Assembly: GCA_028707375.1 (NCBI GenBank)
Contig: JAQWCB010000013.1
Span: 1 to 13,068, forward strand
From: Bacilli bacterium
Lineage (GTDB): Bacteria > Bacillota_I > Bacilli_A > RFN20 > CAG-288
Length of the DNA: 13,068 nucleotides
Direction of reading: 5' to 3'
Both the position numbers and the translations under genes were made by a program. Under the pieces are notes generated by a model. It was not told the origin of the DNA, ran no database searches, and saw only the letters and a list, made by a program, of their open reading frames with translations. This document shows positions 1 through 8,363 of the stretch, one piece after another. Every line of letters begins with the position of its first letter. Positions within the stretch are counted from its first letter, which is position 1.

Positions 1-1
1 A

Positions 2-799
2 AATAACAATGCCGTGAGGTTTTTGGTGAGCGATGATCTAAACGAAATTAATAAGTACTATCGATATATTATGAGTGTCTCGCAAAAGAAGAAAGATCGT
101 TTGCGCGAGTTGAGAAAACTTGTAAACACTCCTGTGGAAAGCAGCATAGATTTTCGAGTGATAAATAATTGCGAAGTAGGATTGATAGGGGCCTTAGCGA
201 ACAATCAGATGTATTCTATCAAGAAACCAGTTGTCCTATTTTCGCAATCGCCAAACGATTCAAATGTCTTAGTTGGCTCGGGTCGAAGTTTGCCTCACAT
301 TGATTTTTATCGCATTATGAAAAAACATTCTAATCTCTATCTTACGTTTGGCGGTCATCGAAATGCTTTTGGATTGTCGATTTATGCTAAGGATTTTATC
401 TATTTGCGCGAATGTTTAATAAGAGAATTTAACGAATTGAAGGCGGTTAGACCAGTTGAGAAATATATCGCGATTTCCATTGATGAAATTAATTTTAACT
501 CATTTGATCTTATGAATACGTTTGGACCCTTTGGTACCGATTTTGAATCGCCACAATTTGTTTTGAAAATTAATAGGAAAGACTTAAAATTATCGCATAG
601 CGGTGAACATATATACACTAGATTAAATTCGGAAGGAACTATCACTTATTTCAACTATGATCGGATGATTGATGAAGATGAAAGCGCCGAATTGTATCTA
701 GGTGGCGAATTGATTTTGAATAATTTTCGCAATAATTATAGCATTCATTTTAATGTTGATTCCATTGTTGATGTTCAAAAGGATAAAATAATTGAATGA
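2..799 (+). CDS. recJ: RecJ-type single-stranded-DNA exonuclease, C-terminal part (5' truncated by window edge)
   Basis: The reading frame is open to the left edge of the window (codons AAT AAC AAT GCC precede a GTG at 14), so this is probably the 3' end of a longer gene and not a 261-residue protein. Counting from the GTG, residues about 85-120 carry the DHHA1-type signature of RecJ: GSGRSLP followed by FGGHRNAFGLSI, the substrate-binding GSxRS...GGHxxAxG pattern. The next part (about 150-255) resembles the RecJ OB-fold, with the FGPFG turn that usually reads 'L.PFG.GNP.P' and the terminal 'L.LGGELILNNFRN' block. The N-terminal DHH domain with its manganese ligands is outside the window. RecJ degrades single-stranded DNA 5' to 3' in recombination and mismatch or base-excision repair. 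It ends in TGA, 123 bp upstream of ftsA. The family call rests on motifs only. A DHH-family phosphoesterase of another subgroup is less likely because of the OB-like tail. Confidence 0.75.
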   Translation, partial: NNNAVRFLVSDDLNEINKYYRYIMSVSQKKKDRLRELRKLVNTPVESSIDFRVINNCEVGLIGALANNQMYSIKKPVVLFSQSPNDSNVLVGSGRSLPHIDFYRIMKKHSNLYLTFGGHRNAFGLSIYAKDFIYLRECLIREFNELKAVRPVEKYIAISIDEINFNSFDLMNTFGPFGTDFESPQFVLKINRKDLKLSHSGEHIYTRLNSEGTITYFNYDRMIDEDESAELYLGGELILNNFRNNYSIHFNVDSIVDVQKDKIIE

Positions 800-850
800 A
801 TTAATTCTCTGGTGCTGCAATTATTAAAAAAAGTAATATTTTAATCGTTT

Positions 851-879
851 TTTACATTCAAATATTTATATAATATAAT
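851..879 (+). promoter_or_regulatory. Sigma-A-type promoter of the ftsA-ftsZ-pheST-thyX operon
   Basis: TTTACA (851-856) and TATAAT (874-879) are separated by exactly 17 bp. This is one mismatch from the consensus -35 and a perfect -10. A transcript would start near 886, about 37 nt before the ftsA ATG. A second TATAAT begins at 869 but has no suitably spaced -35. The surroundings are very AT-rich, which raises the chance of accidental -10 matches, but the spacing and the position directly before the AGGAGG-led ftsA start support it. Confidence 0.65.
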
Positions 880-922
880 AATAAAAAATGTTAAAATAAT
901 AACGTATTGCATAGGAGGAAAA

Positions 923-2149
923 ATGGAAAAACCAATTAGCGCTTTAGAAATTACCTCTTCGGGAGTGAAGTTGGCGGTAGGATATGTATATCAGCATGAT
1001 GTGTACATTTTACATGCTTTAGAATCTTCACGCGCACGTTTAGTCAAGGGAAATATTCTTGACCGTGATGAAATGATTATTGCAATAAAAGAATTGGTGA
1101 ATCAAGCATCAAAGGAATTAGATATAAAAATTGAATCGGTTGTTTTAGGATTGCCATCAAACGGATTGGAAATAAATAGCAGACGCGGGGAGACAAATAC
1201 GACTGATCCTTCTTCGAAGATTTGTGATTTTGATGCCTCAAATTGCATTTCGATGATAAATAAGCAAAAAGGAATGGATAAAGTTAATAAAAAGTTGATT
1301 GATATTGTCCCTTATAAATATATCTTGGATGATAATGTCTCCTATGAGCATTTTCCCAAGAACAAGGTGTCAAAAACTATTGCAATGATTGCTGATGTCG
1401 AATTTCTCGATCAAGCATATGAGAAGATGTTTACGAGTGTGGTGACCGATGCCGGATTGAAAATTGATAAAGAAGTCAATGTTACGAATGCGGCGATTAA
1501 ATATTTGTCCAGTTTTGACATCAAGGTTAACGAGTATGTGTTTATCCATATTGGTGGTCGGATGACTACTTTGGGCTTTGCTTACGACAATCGTTTGGCT
1601 AAGGCGCAAGTTATCAATTTTGGATCCGAAGATATTACGGATGAAATTGCTAGAGAATTTAATGTTTCACGCGAGAAAGCTGATTACTATAAAAAGGTTC
1701 TTGGCATTGATAAAAATCCCGATTTTGATTTTGTTACCGCCGATGGTTTTAGCGTTGAAGATTTAGCGAGGGTGATTAAGAAAAGTTTGGATAAATTAGT
1801 CAATGCTATCAATGATTTTCTCATTGGAATTGAAGAGACGGCAAGGAATCTTTTCATCCTTAGCGGTGGAGGATCAAATCTTTACGGTTTAGATAATTTT
1901 TTAGCGTATAATTTCCAAAATAAGATTTTGCGCTTTACTCCATATGTATATGGCGCGAGAAATAAATCTTATACAAATTGTGTGTCTCTCATTAAGTACT
2001 TTGCCGAATATGAAATTCACACTTCACCAAGTCGGCCCTACGATTTAACTCTAACTAGAATTTCACCTATTATTGATAAAAAAGGTGGATCGCATAAGAA
2101 AAAAATTGAAGATCTTTTAGATACAGGTCTCGATGATGAAGTATTATAG
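923..2149 (+). CDS. ftsA: Cell division protein FtsA (divergent actin-like)
   Basis: This is an actin-fold protein that normally anchors FtsZ filaments to the membrane and recruits late division proteins. The 408-residue length is slightly short for FtsA. The N-terminus has the ALEITSSGVKLAVG block (compare GLEIGT in FtsA). A 1C-like region (about 80-175) includes LIDIVPYKYILDD, matching the FtsA 'VIPQEY' segment. The adenosine motif FILSGGGSNLYGL lies near 310-322. The phosphate-2 region around residues 206-218 reads VFIHIGGRMTTLG, with His209 where the family normally has a catalytic Asp (DIGGGT). The C-terminal 14 residues after Lys392-394 are acidic (IEDLLDTGLDDEVL), unlike the basic amphipathic membrane helix of model FtsA. 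The ATG at 923 is preceded by AGGAGG at 913-918, with ftsZ 14 bp downstream. The ftsA-ftsZ pair makes the assignment firm, but the altered motifs suggest weakened ATPase activity or another mode of membrane attachment. Confidence 0.88.
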   Translation: MEKPISALEITSSGVKLAVGYVYQHDVYILHALESSRARLVKGNILDRDEMIIAIKELVNQASKELDIKIESVVLGLPSNGLEINSRRGETNTTDPSSKICDFDASNCISMINKQKGMDKVNKKLIDIVPYKYILDDNVSYEHFPKNKVSKTIAMIADVEFLDQAYEKMFTSVVTDAGLKIDKEVNVTNAAIKYLSSFDIKVNEYVFIHIGGRMTTLGFAYDNRLAKAQVINFGSEDITDEIAREFNVSREKADYYKKVLGIDKNPDFDFVTADGFSVEDLARVIKKSLDKLVNAINDFLIGIEETARNLFILSGGGSNLYGLDNFLAYNFQNKILRFTPYVYGARNKSYTNCVSLIKYFAEYEIHTSPSRPYDLTLTRISPIIDKKGGSHKKKIEDLLDTGLDDEVL

Positions 2150-2163
2150 AAAGGTATATTTTT

Positions 2164-3432
2164 ATGGCAATTAATTTGGATGCATTTGAATCATATGTGA
2201 AGATTCTTGTTATCGGCGTTGGTGGCGGTGGCAGCAATGCGGTTAATGAAATGGTTGACGATGAATTAAAAAATATTGATTTTTGGGTTTTCAATACTGA
2301 TGCTCAGGCTTTGGCTACATCGAAGTCCCCTAATCGTTTTGTTTTAGGCGAAGAAGTTACTAAAGGATTAGGCGCGGGAGGAAATCCTGATGTTGGACGC
2401 AGTGCGGCAGAGTCGTCATCGGATAAAATTAAGGAAATAATAACTGGTTACGATATGGTTTTTATCGCTTGCGGTGAAGGTGGCGGTACCGGAACTGGAG
2501 CGGCACCCGTTGTCGCTAAAATCGCCAAGGATTTGGGCGCACTTACCGTAGCTATTGTTACTCGACCCTTTACTTTTGAAGGTGCGTCGCGACTGAAAAA
2601 AGCCACGGCTGGAATTTCGTTACTAAAAGAGAATGTAGATTCGCTCATTATTGTCTCAAATGATAAATTGATGTTTATGAATGGTAAGAGAGCATTGAAG
2701 GATGCTTTTAATGAATCTGATAAAGTGCTATCACAATCGGTTAAGACGATTACTGATTTGATTTTGTTGCCTGGAGTCATCAATTTGGACTTTGCCGATG
2801 TGCGCAATACCTTGCAGGCTAAAGGACTGGCGATGATTGGGTTTGGAATGGGCAAAGGTGAATCAAAGGCCCGCGATGCGGCGACAGCCGCTATCTCCTC
2901 GCCTTTATTAGAAGCTTCAATAAAAGGAGCTAAATCAGCAATTGTCAACATTACTGGAGGCGACGGCGTAACGCTTAACGAAGCACAGGAAGCCGTTCAG
3001 TACATTACCGAAGTGGCTGGAGGTGATGTCAATATTATCTTTGGGGTCCAAACCAATCCCCAATTTGATGATACGATGCTAGTCAGCGTAATTGCGACTG
3101 AATTTGATGAAGAGATGTACAACGATAATCTGTCCATTATTCCTTCACGCACTGGTCTACCTACTGAACAGAGCGATATGCCCGAGGTTGAATCGGTAAA
3201 TGACGATGCATCTCCGACTAAGAAACAGGTATCTGATTTTTCTGATGAAGATGATATTTTGCCATCATTTTTTGCAAAAGTGAAAAAAAAGAAGCATGTC
3301 AGTCAAGAGATTGAAGATAAGAACCAGGACGCTGTTGACTCTAAAGAAACAGATGATGATTCAGTTAAGATAGATAAAAAAGAAGCACTAGCGGATGAAG
3401 CTTCTGATAAAGATAAGAATGAAGAAGAATAG
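2164..3432 (+). CDS. ftsZ: Cell division protein FtsZ with charged C-terminal tail
   Basis: FtsZ is the tubulin-like GTPase that polymerises into the cytokinetic ring at midcell. Glycine-rich GVGGGGSNAVN begins near residue 18. The tubulin signature GGGTGTG is at residues 106-112. The T7 synergy loop NLDFADVR (from Asn207, with Asp209 and Asp212) completes the GTPase site of the adjacent subunit. The globular core ends near residue 320 with TEFDEE. A variable acidic linker follows, and then a C-terminal-peptide-like motif, DILPSFFAKVKKKKH (364-378), that resembles the FtsA-binding 'D.P.F.R' peptide. Unusually, 44 further residues (379-422) rich in Asp, Glu and Lys follow it. The start has an AGAAAGG ribosome site at 2148-2154. 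It is co-transcribed with ftsA upstream and pheS 11 bp downstream. Confidence 0.97.
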   Translation: MAINLDAFESYVKILVIGVGGGGSNAVNEMVDDELKNIDFWVFNTDAQALATSKSPNRFVLGEEVTKGLGAGGNPDVGRSAAESSSDKIKEIITGYDMVFIACGEGGGTGTGAAPVVAKIAKDLGALTVAIVTRPFTFEGASRLKKATAGISLLKENVDSLIIVSNDKLMFMNGKRALKDAFNESDKVLSQSVKTITDLILLPGVINLDFADVRNTLQAKGLAMIGFGMGKGESKARDAATAAISSPLLEASIKGAKSAIVNITGGDGVTLNEAQEAVQYITEVAGGDVNIIFGVQTNPQFDDTMLVSVIATEFDEEMYNDNLSIIPSRTGLPTEQSDMPEVESVNDDASPTKKQVSDFSDEDDILPSFFAKVKKKKHVSQEIEDKNQDAVDSKETDDDSVKIDKKEALADEASDKDKNEEE

Positions 3433-3443
3433 GAAAAAGAAGA

Positions 3444-4478
3444 ATGAATGGTTTTGATGAAATAATTGAGCGTGGTCTAAATGAAATAAAACAGGCCACT
3501 GATCAAAATAAATTGAATGAATTAAAGGCAAAATATGTGGGAAAGCAATCGGAATTAGCCCAGGCTATGAAAAAGATTGCACAATTGCCTAAGGAAAAGA
3601 AGGCTGATTTTGGTAAAAATGTCAATATTGCAAAACAAAAGATATTGAGCTTTATTGCGTCGCGCCAAGAGGAAATTTCAAATGCGATAATTGATAGTAA
3701 GATTGCGAATGAAAAGATTGATATTACCCTTCCTGGTCGCAAGACTGAAAAGGGTAGCAAGCATCCATGGGAAATTATCAAGGATGATTTAATGGAATTT
3801 TTTTCAAGTCTCGGATATACGATTGCGGAGGGAAATGAAGTAGAATTGGACCGCTTCAATTTTGAGTTGCTCAATATTCCCAAGGATCATCCCGCCAGAG
3901 CGATGCAAGATAGTTTTTATATCGATGATGTCACGCTTTTAAGATCTCATACTTCAGCTGTGCAATCTCACGTTATGCTAAACGCTAAAGGACAAGGTCC
4001 AATCAAGGTCATTTGTCCTGGCAAAGTGTATCGTCGCGATGATGATGATATGACTCATTCGCATCAATTTGGACAGTGTGAAGGTTTAGTTATCGGTGAG
4101 AAAGTTAATTTAGGCGCACTGATGGAAACTTTGACGCTGATGATTCGCCACATTTTTGGTGCTAAGCGCGAAGTGCGCTTTCGACCCTCATTTTTCCCCT
4201 TCACTGAACCATCGATTGAAGTCGATGTATCGTGCTTTGAATGTGGTGGAAAAGGCTGTGACCTATGCAAGGGAACTGGATGGATAGAGATTCTCGGAGC
4301 GGGGATGGTTCATCCTAACGTTCTTCGCGACAATGGGTTTGATCCAGATAAATATCAGGGTTTTGCCTTTGGTGTTGGCATCGAAAGGTTAGCCATGTTG
4401 AAATACGGAATTGATGATATCCGTAAGTTTTATAATAACGATGTCAGTTTTTTACATCAATTCAAGGGGGAGAAATAA
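3444..4478 (+). CDS. pheS: Phenylalanine--tRNA ligase alpha subunit
   Basis: This is the catalytic subunit of the alpha2-beta2 enzyme that charges tRNA-Phe. The 344 residues match the usual bacterial length. The N-terminal part (about 1-85) is the coiled-coil arm that binds tRNA. The class II core follows, with HPARAMQDSFYI (motif 1/2 region), LRSHTSAVQ, and VYRRDDDD..HSHQFGQ-EG (motif 2). The cysteine cluster C264-x2-C267-x4-C272-x2-C275 and the following GTGWIEILGAGMVHPNVL are typical of Firmicutes-type PheS. Motif 3 is FGVGIERLAMLKYGI near the end. It begins 11 bp after the ftsZ stop with AGGA at 3431-3434, and pheT follows after 2 bp. Nothing is missing. The unusual point is its position directly behind ftsZ. 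Confidence 0.97.
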   Translation: MNGFDEIIERGLNEIKQATDQNKLNELKAKYVGKQSELAQAMKKIAQLPKEKKADFGKNVNIAKQKILSFIASRQEEISNAIIDSKIANEKIDITLPGRKTEKGSKHPWEIIKDDLMEFFSSLGYTIAEGNEVELDRFNFELLNIPKDHPARAMQDSFYIDDVTLLRSHTSAVQSHVMLNAKGQGPIKVICPGKVYRRDDDDMTHSHQFGQCEGLVIGEKVNLGALMETLTLMIRHIFGAKREVRFRPSFFPFTEPSIEVDVSCFECGGKGCDLCKGTGWIEILGAGMVHPNVLRDNGFDPDKYQGFAFGVGIERLAMLKYGIDDIRKFYNNDVSFLHQFKGEK

Positions 4479-4480
4479 CA

Positions 4481-6838
4481 ATGTTAACAACATATAATTT
4501 ATTGCGTGAATTTGTTGATTTGGAAGGTATTACTCCAAATGAATTGATTAATCGTCTGACTTTTGCTGGTTTTGAAGTGGAAAATTCTTATCCGGTGGCT
4601 CAGGCCTCAAAATTGGTCATCGGGCAAGTTATTTCGTGTGAGAAACATCCGGACAGCGATCATTTACACGTACTCAAGGTCAATTGTGGACAAGAGGGAG
4701 TATTAGATATTGTTTGTGGCGCTCCAAATGTTCGTCAAGACTTAAAAGTTATTGTGGCCTTAGTTGGCTGCGAATTACCCGCTATCAAGGAAACGATTAA
4801 GGCCGGAGTTATTCGTGGAGCACAAAGTAATGGTATGTGTTGCTCTTTGCTGGAATTGGGTGTTGATAAGAAAATACTTTCTGATAAGGAAATCAATGGA
4901 ATTCATGAATTGAAGGCTGATGCTCCAATTGGTGAAACTAAAGTATTAGAATATTTGGGCTTAGATGACATAGTTATTGATATCAATGTTTTGGCTAATC
5001 GTCCTGACTGTTTATCAGTTATTGGTCTTGCTCGGGAAATTTCGGCTCTCTTTGGGACAAAGTGCAAGGAATTGCCAAAATTCGATTTGAAAATTGGTCA
5101 GACCTCATATCAAGTAAGCAGTAAGACTAAGGCGTGTGACGTATTTAACTTTGTTGAAGTTAAGAATTTAATCAATGGTCAAACACCTGACAAAATAGTT
5201 AAGTATTTGAATGCGGTTGGTATCAGATCTATTTCTTTGATCGTTGATATAGGTAATTTTTCGATGGTGCTAACCGGACAGCCACTTCACATGTACGACT
5301 TGGATAAGCTCGCTTCAACTGCGCTAAGTATTGATGATAGTTTTAGTGGGAAAGTCGTTGCTTTAGATGATAAGGAATATGATATTATCCCAGGAGACAT
5401 TGTTATTTCTGATGAGGAAAAGCCGTGTTGTATCGGTGGAGTTATGGGGCTTAAAAGTGTTGAAGTTGACGAAAATACCAAACACATTGGTATAGAGGCC
5501 GCTCATTTTTATCACGCCAATATTCGACACACCGCTACGCGTTTGAACTTAAATTCTGACTCATCGGCTCTATTTGTACGCGGCACCAATCCATATACGG
5601 CTTTGGATTCCTTGCAATTGACTGCATCTTTAATTAAAAGTTTAATGCCCAAGGCTGAAATTGTTGGTACAGCAGTTTTTAATCAAGCTGTTGCTCCTAC
5701 TGCAACTTATCCTTTCTCTTTTGACAAATTGAATCTTCATTTGGGAACTGATTTCAGCGATGAGGAAATTCTTAAGATGCTTAAAAGTTTCCATATTAAA
5801 TACGAAAAAGGTGTGGCATATTTCAATAAAGATCGCTTGGATTTAGTTGAGCAATGTGACTTAGATGAGGAAATGTTTCGCACTTCATCTCCAAACCGCG
5901 TTTGTCAATCGCTTTCCTCTTTACCCCATACTAAGGGCGGATTAAATCCGACCCAGGCAAACGAATTGCGAATAAAAAATCTTTTGCTGGATGCAGGTTT
6001 TGATCAAATAGTTTCATATACGTTAGTTTCCTCTGCGAAAGATAGATATCTGCGCGTTTTCAACCAAGACGCATCGCTTAAAGTGTCACATCCCATGAGT
6101 GAGGATCACGAATATATCCGATCGGACATTCTTTCTTCCATGGTTGATTCACTTAAATATAATATGCAACGTAAGCATACTGATTTAAAATTCTTTGAAA
6201 TTTCTCCGGTTAGTTTGTCCGTTGAAAAGGTCGCAACCTATATGTCGCTTGGTCTCTGTGGCAATATTCGCGAGCAGGGACTTATTTCGACTCACAAGGC
6301 TGATTTCTACGATATTAAAGGCACTGTCGAACTTATATTTGAAAATTTGGGAATCGATGCGAAGCGTTATCGCTTAACTCGCTGCATTAATCCTATTTTC
6401 CATCCTGGTCGTTCCGCCTCAATTTTTGTTGGCAAGACACTCGTCGGTTCATTCGGCGAATTGAATCCCAAGTTGCACGAGTCCGAACTCATCGTTGGTG
6501 AATTTGATTTATCACAGATATTAGCGATGCGCGTATCTCCACTTAAGGTAAAACCAATATCTGGAATTCAATCGGTTTATCGCGATTTGGCTTTAAATAT
6601 TTTGGATGATCATGTGACATCTCAAGATATTGTCGATGCAATAAAACATGCTGGTGGTAAGTATGTCAAAAATGTAGAAATATTTGATTCTTTTGCTCGC
6701 GACGGGCATAAGTCTATGGCATTTAAATTGACTATTCAGAATATTGAAGAAAAGTCTTTAACTGATGCCCAAATTAAAAGTTTGATGAATACCATTCTTT
6801 TAAGTGTTACTCACAAATTGAAGGTTGAGTTGAAGTAA
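4481..6838 (+). CDS. pheT: Phenylalanine--tRNA ligase beta subunit
   Basis: This is the structural and editing subunit of PheRS. At 785 residues it is near the usual length of about 800. An EMAPII-like tRNA-binding OB domain is seen near residues 40-155 (VIGQVISCEKHPDSDHLHV; VCGAPNVR; RGAQSNGMCCSLLELG). The B3/B4 editing region spans roughly 205-390 (QPLHMYDLDKL; EAAHFYHANIRHTATRLNL). The B5 domain (about 410-475) keeps LDLVEQCDLDEEMFR, where the family usually has 'D..E.DLIEEV.R'. The catalytic-like core follows. The last 95 residues are the FDX-ACB anticodon-binding domain, with YRDLALNI and VEIFDSF...KSMAFKLTIQ. A strong AAGGGGGAG ribosome site (4464-4472) overlaps the end of pheS. The stop TAA shares its final A with the thyX ATG (TAATG), implying translational coupling. 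Confidence 0.97.
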   Translation: MLTTYNLLREFVDLEGITPNELINRLTFAGFEVENSYPVAQASKLVIGQVISCEKHPDSDHLHVLKVNCGQEGVLDIVCGAPNVRQDLKVIVALVGCELPAIKETIKAGVIRGAQSNGMCCSLLELGVDKKILSDKEINGIHELKADAPIGETKVLEYLGLDDIVIDINVLANRPDCLSVIGLAREISALFGTKCKELPKFDLKIGQTSYQVSSKTKACDVFNFVEVKNLINGQTPDKIVKYLNAVGIRSISLIVDIGNFSMVLTGQPLHMYDLDKLASTALSIDDSFSGKVVALDDKEYDIIPGDIVISDEEKPCCIGGVMGLKSVEVDENTKHIGIEAAHFYHANIRHTATRLNLNSDSSALFVRGTNPYTALDSLQLTASLIKSLMPKAEIVGTAVFNQAVAPTATYPFSFDKLNLHLGTDFSDEEILKMLKSFHIKYEKGVAYFNKDRLDLVEQCDLDEEMFRTSSPNRVCQSLSSLPHTKGGLNPTQANELRIKNLLLDAGFDQIVSYTLVSSAKDRYLRVFNQDASLKVSHPMSEDHEYIRSDILSSMVDSLKYNMQRKHTDLKFFEISPVSLSVEKVATYMSLGLCGNIREQGLISTHKADFYDIKGTVELIFENLGIDAKRYRLTRCINPIFHPGRSASIFVGKTLVGSFGELNPKLHESELIVGEFDLSQILAMRVSPLKVKPISGIQSVYRDLALNILDDHVTSQDIVDAIKHAGGKYVKNVEIFDSFARDGHKSMAFKLTIQNIEEKSLTDAQIKSLMNTILLSVTHKLKVELK

Positions 6839-7713
6839 TGAGATACGTTAAGCAATCATTTGAAGAAATATCTATCGATGATTTTTATTGTAAAATTGCT
6901 TTGGTCGCCCACAATTGTTACCAGGTTAACAAGGATAAAAATCAAAAAATATTTGTTAATCGCCTTTTGGGATTCAAGCATTATGCTATGATTGAGCACA
7001 AGGTTTTTGTTGCAAAGATTGATTCGAACACATATCGTCAGTTGATTGATTTATACAATAGATTTATTGTTTTAGCGACGAATAATGATGATTTCTATTG
7101 TGCTTTTTCTCTTCGACCTCTATTGGAAGCGTACGAAAGTAATAATTTGGGAATCCTCGCTGATCTAATCAATATTCTTCCATCTGATGTTCAAGAAATA
7201 TTTGCTGATTTTCACATGGGCAAAACAACATCGCGTTTGCTTTCGGCGGAAGAGATTGATAGATTGCCGCGAACAGTTTATGACAAAGTCAAATACGTTA
7301 CTATTAAACTTATAACTGATCGTGGGGTATCTCATGAACTAGTTCGTCATCGCATAGCGAGTTATGCCCAAGAATCGACAAGATATTGCAACTATGCCAA
7401 GGATAAATTCTCGAATGAATTAACGCTGATAGAGCCTTTGGACTATCAGGAAAACAAGGCGGTATACGATTGTGTTTTTGGCCAGATTGAGCAAAAGTAC
7501 ATCGAGTTAGTAAATCGTAATGTTGCTCCAGAAATGGCTAGAGCCCTTCTTCCTAACAAATTAAAGACCTCAATAATCATCACTGCTAATGTTCAGGAAT
7601 ATAAGAATATTTTTGCTTTGCGCTGTGATCAGCGCGCCCATCCAGATATTCGTGATATCATGATTCCGCTTCGCGATTATTTTGTTGCAAAGAATTATTT
7701 GGTGAAAGCGTAG
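6838..7713 (+). CDS. thyX: Flavin-dependent thymidylate synthase ThyX
   Basis: ThyX makes dTMP from dUMP using methylenetetrahydrofolate and reduced FAD. It is an alternative to ThyA that regenerates tetrahydrofolate directly. The diagnostic motif RHRx7S is intact: Arg170-His-Arg172 ... Ser180 within RHRIASYAQESTRY. An upstream helix, KHYAMIEHKVFVAKI, matches the 'GH.S.LEH..F.F.I' block. The C-terminal part, APEMARALLPNKLKTSIIITAN then FALRCDQRAHPDIRD, matches the conserved 'AR..LP...T....N...F...R....AQ.EIR' pattern. At 291 residues it is longer than minimal ThyX, with extra sequence between the LEH block and RHR, as in a known longer subgroup. Its ATG overlaps the pheT stop by one base and lacks its own clear Shine-Dalgarno, so its expression probably depends on pheT translation. 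Confidence 0.95.
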   Translation: MRYVKQSFEEISIDDFYCKIALVAHNCYQVNKDKNQKIFVNRLLGFKHYAMIEHKVFVAKIDSNTYRQLIDLYNRFIVLATNNDDFYCAFSLRPLLEAYESNNLGILADLINILPSDVQEIFADFHMGKTTSRLLSAEEIDRLPRTVYDKVKYVTIKLITDRGVSHELVRHRIASYAQESTRYCNYAKDKFSNELTLIEPLDYQENKAVYDCVFGQIEQKYIELVNRNVAPEMARALLPNKLKTSIIITANVQEYKNIFALRCDQRAHPDIRDIMIPLRDYFVAKNYLVKA

Positions 7714-7719
7714 ATTGTC

Positions 7720-8229
7720 ATGTATTCATTAAAGATAAGTCTTGCAAATATGAGCCAACTCTTAAAAAGTCAAGTTGAATATGAAATTTCATTGACCAAG
7801 CATGAACTGAGAGTGGTACCAAACGTTGAATCTATCGACAATCTCTTTGCAACTTTTTCCGCTTTCGAAGCAGATAATGGCTATTTAGTTCATGTTGAAA
7901 TTGATGGAAAGATAAATATCTTTGATCAATCTTCATCGGAATATAGAAAAATAGATATCTTTGACCAAGATGATGTTCTAGTCTCAGATGATAAAGAGCA
8001 GACCGACATTGATATAGATCGCGGTGAATGTGAATTTTATCCAATCGTTTTAGCTTTATTTTACTCAGCGGTTCCACTTAGGTATTCTTCAAAACCGATA
8101 GAGGTAGAAAAATCTGCTGATTACACATTGATGAGCGAAGACTCCTATGATCAGAATCATGATAAAAGTCGTGAGGATGAGCGCGGTTTGAATCCGTTTG
8201 CCAAACTTGATATTGATGAATTTGAGTAA
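7720..8229 (+). CDS. YceD/DUF177-like small acidic protein (tentative)
   Basis: This 169-residue, Asp/Glu-rich soluble protein has no signal peptide or membrane segment. Three blocks recall the DUF177 (YceD/YlbN) family: a central beta-like segment YLVHVEIDGKINIFD (55-69), where the family has 'v.G.l...C.RCL'; a middle helix CEFYPIVLALFYSAVPL (104-120), like 'DL.P.V.E.ILL.LP'; and a terminal GLNPFAKL (156-163), like 'DPR...L..L'. The family's usual cysteines are absent, apart from Cys104. Position also supports it: ylbN lies upstream of mraZ in Bacillus subtilis. YceD proteins are linked to rRNA accumulation and usually precede rpmF (ribosomal protein L32), but no rpmF follows here. It begins 6 bp after thyX with only a weak ribosome site, and a strong terminator follows. 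The family call is plausible but not secure. Confidence 0.5.
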   Translation: MYSLKISLANMSQLLKSQVEYEISLTKHELRVVPNVESIDNLFATFSAFEADNGYLVHVEIDGKINIFDQSSSEYRKIDIFDQDDVLVSDDKEQTDIDIDRGECEFYPIVLALFYSAVPLRYSSKPIEVEKSADYTLMSEDSYDQNHDKSREDERGLNPFAKLDIDEFE

Positions 8230-8305
8230 GACGTATTTTTAATATTAAAGAAATATAAGTGACTTGCTAACATTGCCAACATGATTTAGATATAGCTTAT
8301 ATGAT

Positions 8306-8363
8306 AAAGACCTGACAATAGTAATACACTTGGCTTAGTGTGTACTGGTGTTAGGTTTTTTTT
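8306..8363 (+). terminator. Strong intrinsic terminator closing the ftsA...yceD-like operon
   Basis: ACCTGACA (8310-8317) pairs with TGTTAGGT (8349-8356) with one G-U pair. After a 2x2 mismatch, AGTAATACACT (8320-8330) pairs with AGTGTGTACT (8337-8346) with one bulged A (8323) and one G-U pair. The loop is TGGCTT (8331-8336). Eight T residues follow (8356-8363), and the A residues at 8306-8308 can extend the stem. The roughly 18-bp hairpin plus U-tract is a textbook rho-independent terminator about 75 nt after the preceding stop. Confidence 0.9.

Noticed and set aside
800..850. Terminator between recJ and ftsA
   Set aside because: Only an all-A/T 6-bp hairpin (ATTATT with AGTAAT) is seen, too weak to call. 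Readthrough from recJ into ftsA cannot be excluded.
2448..2951. 167-codon open frame on the minus strand inside ftsZ
   Set aside because: It is fully opposite an intact, highly conserved gene, has no ribosome site or family match, and mirrors the codon pattern of ftsZ.
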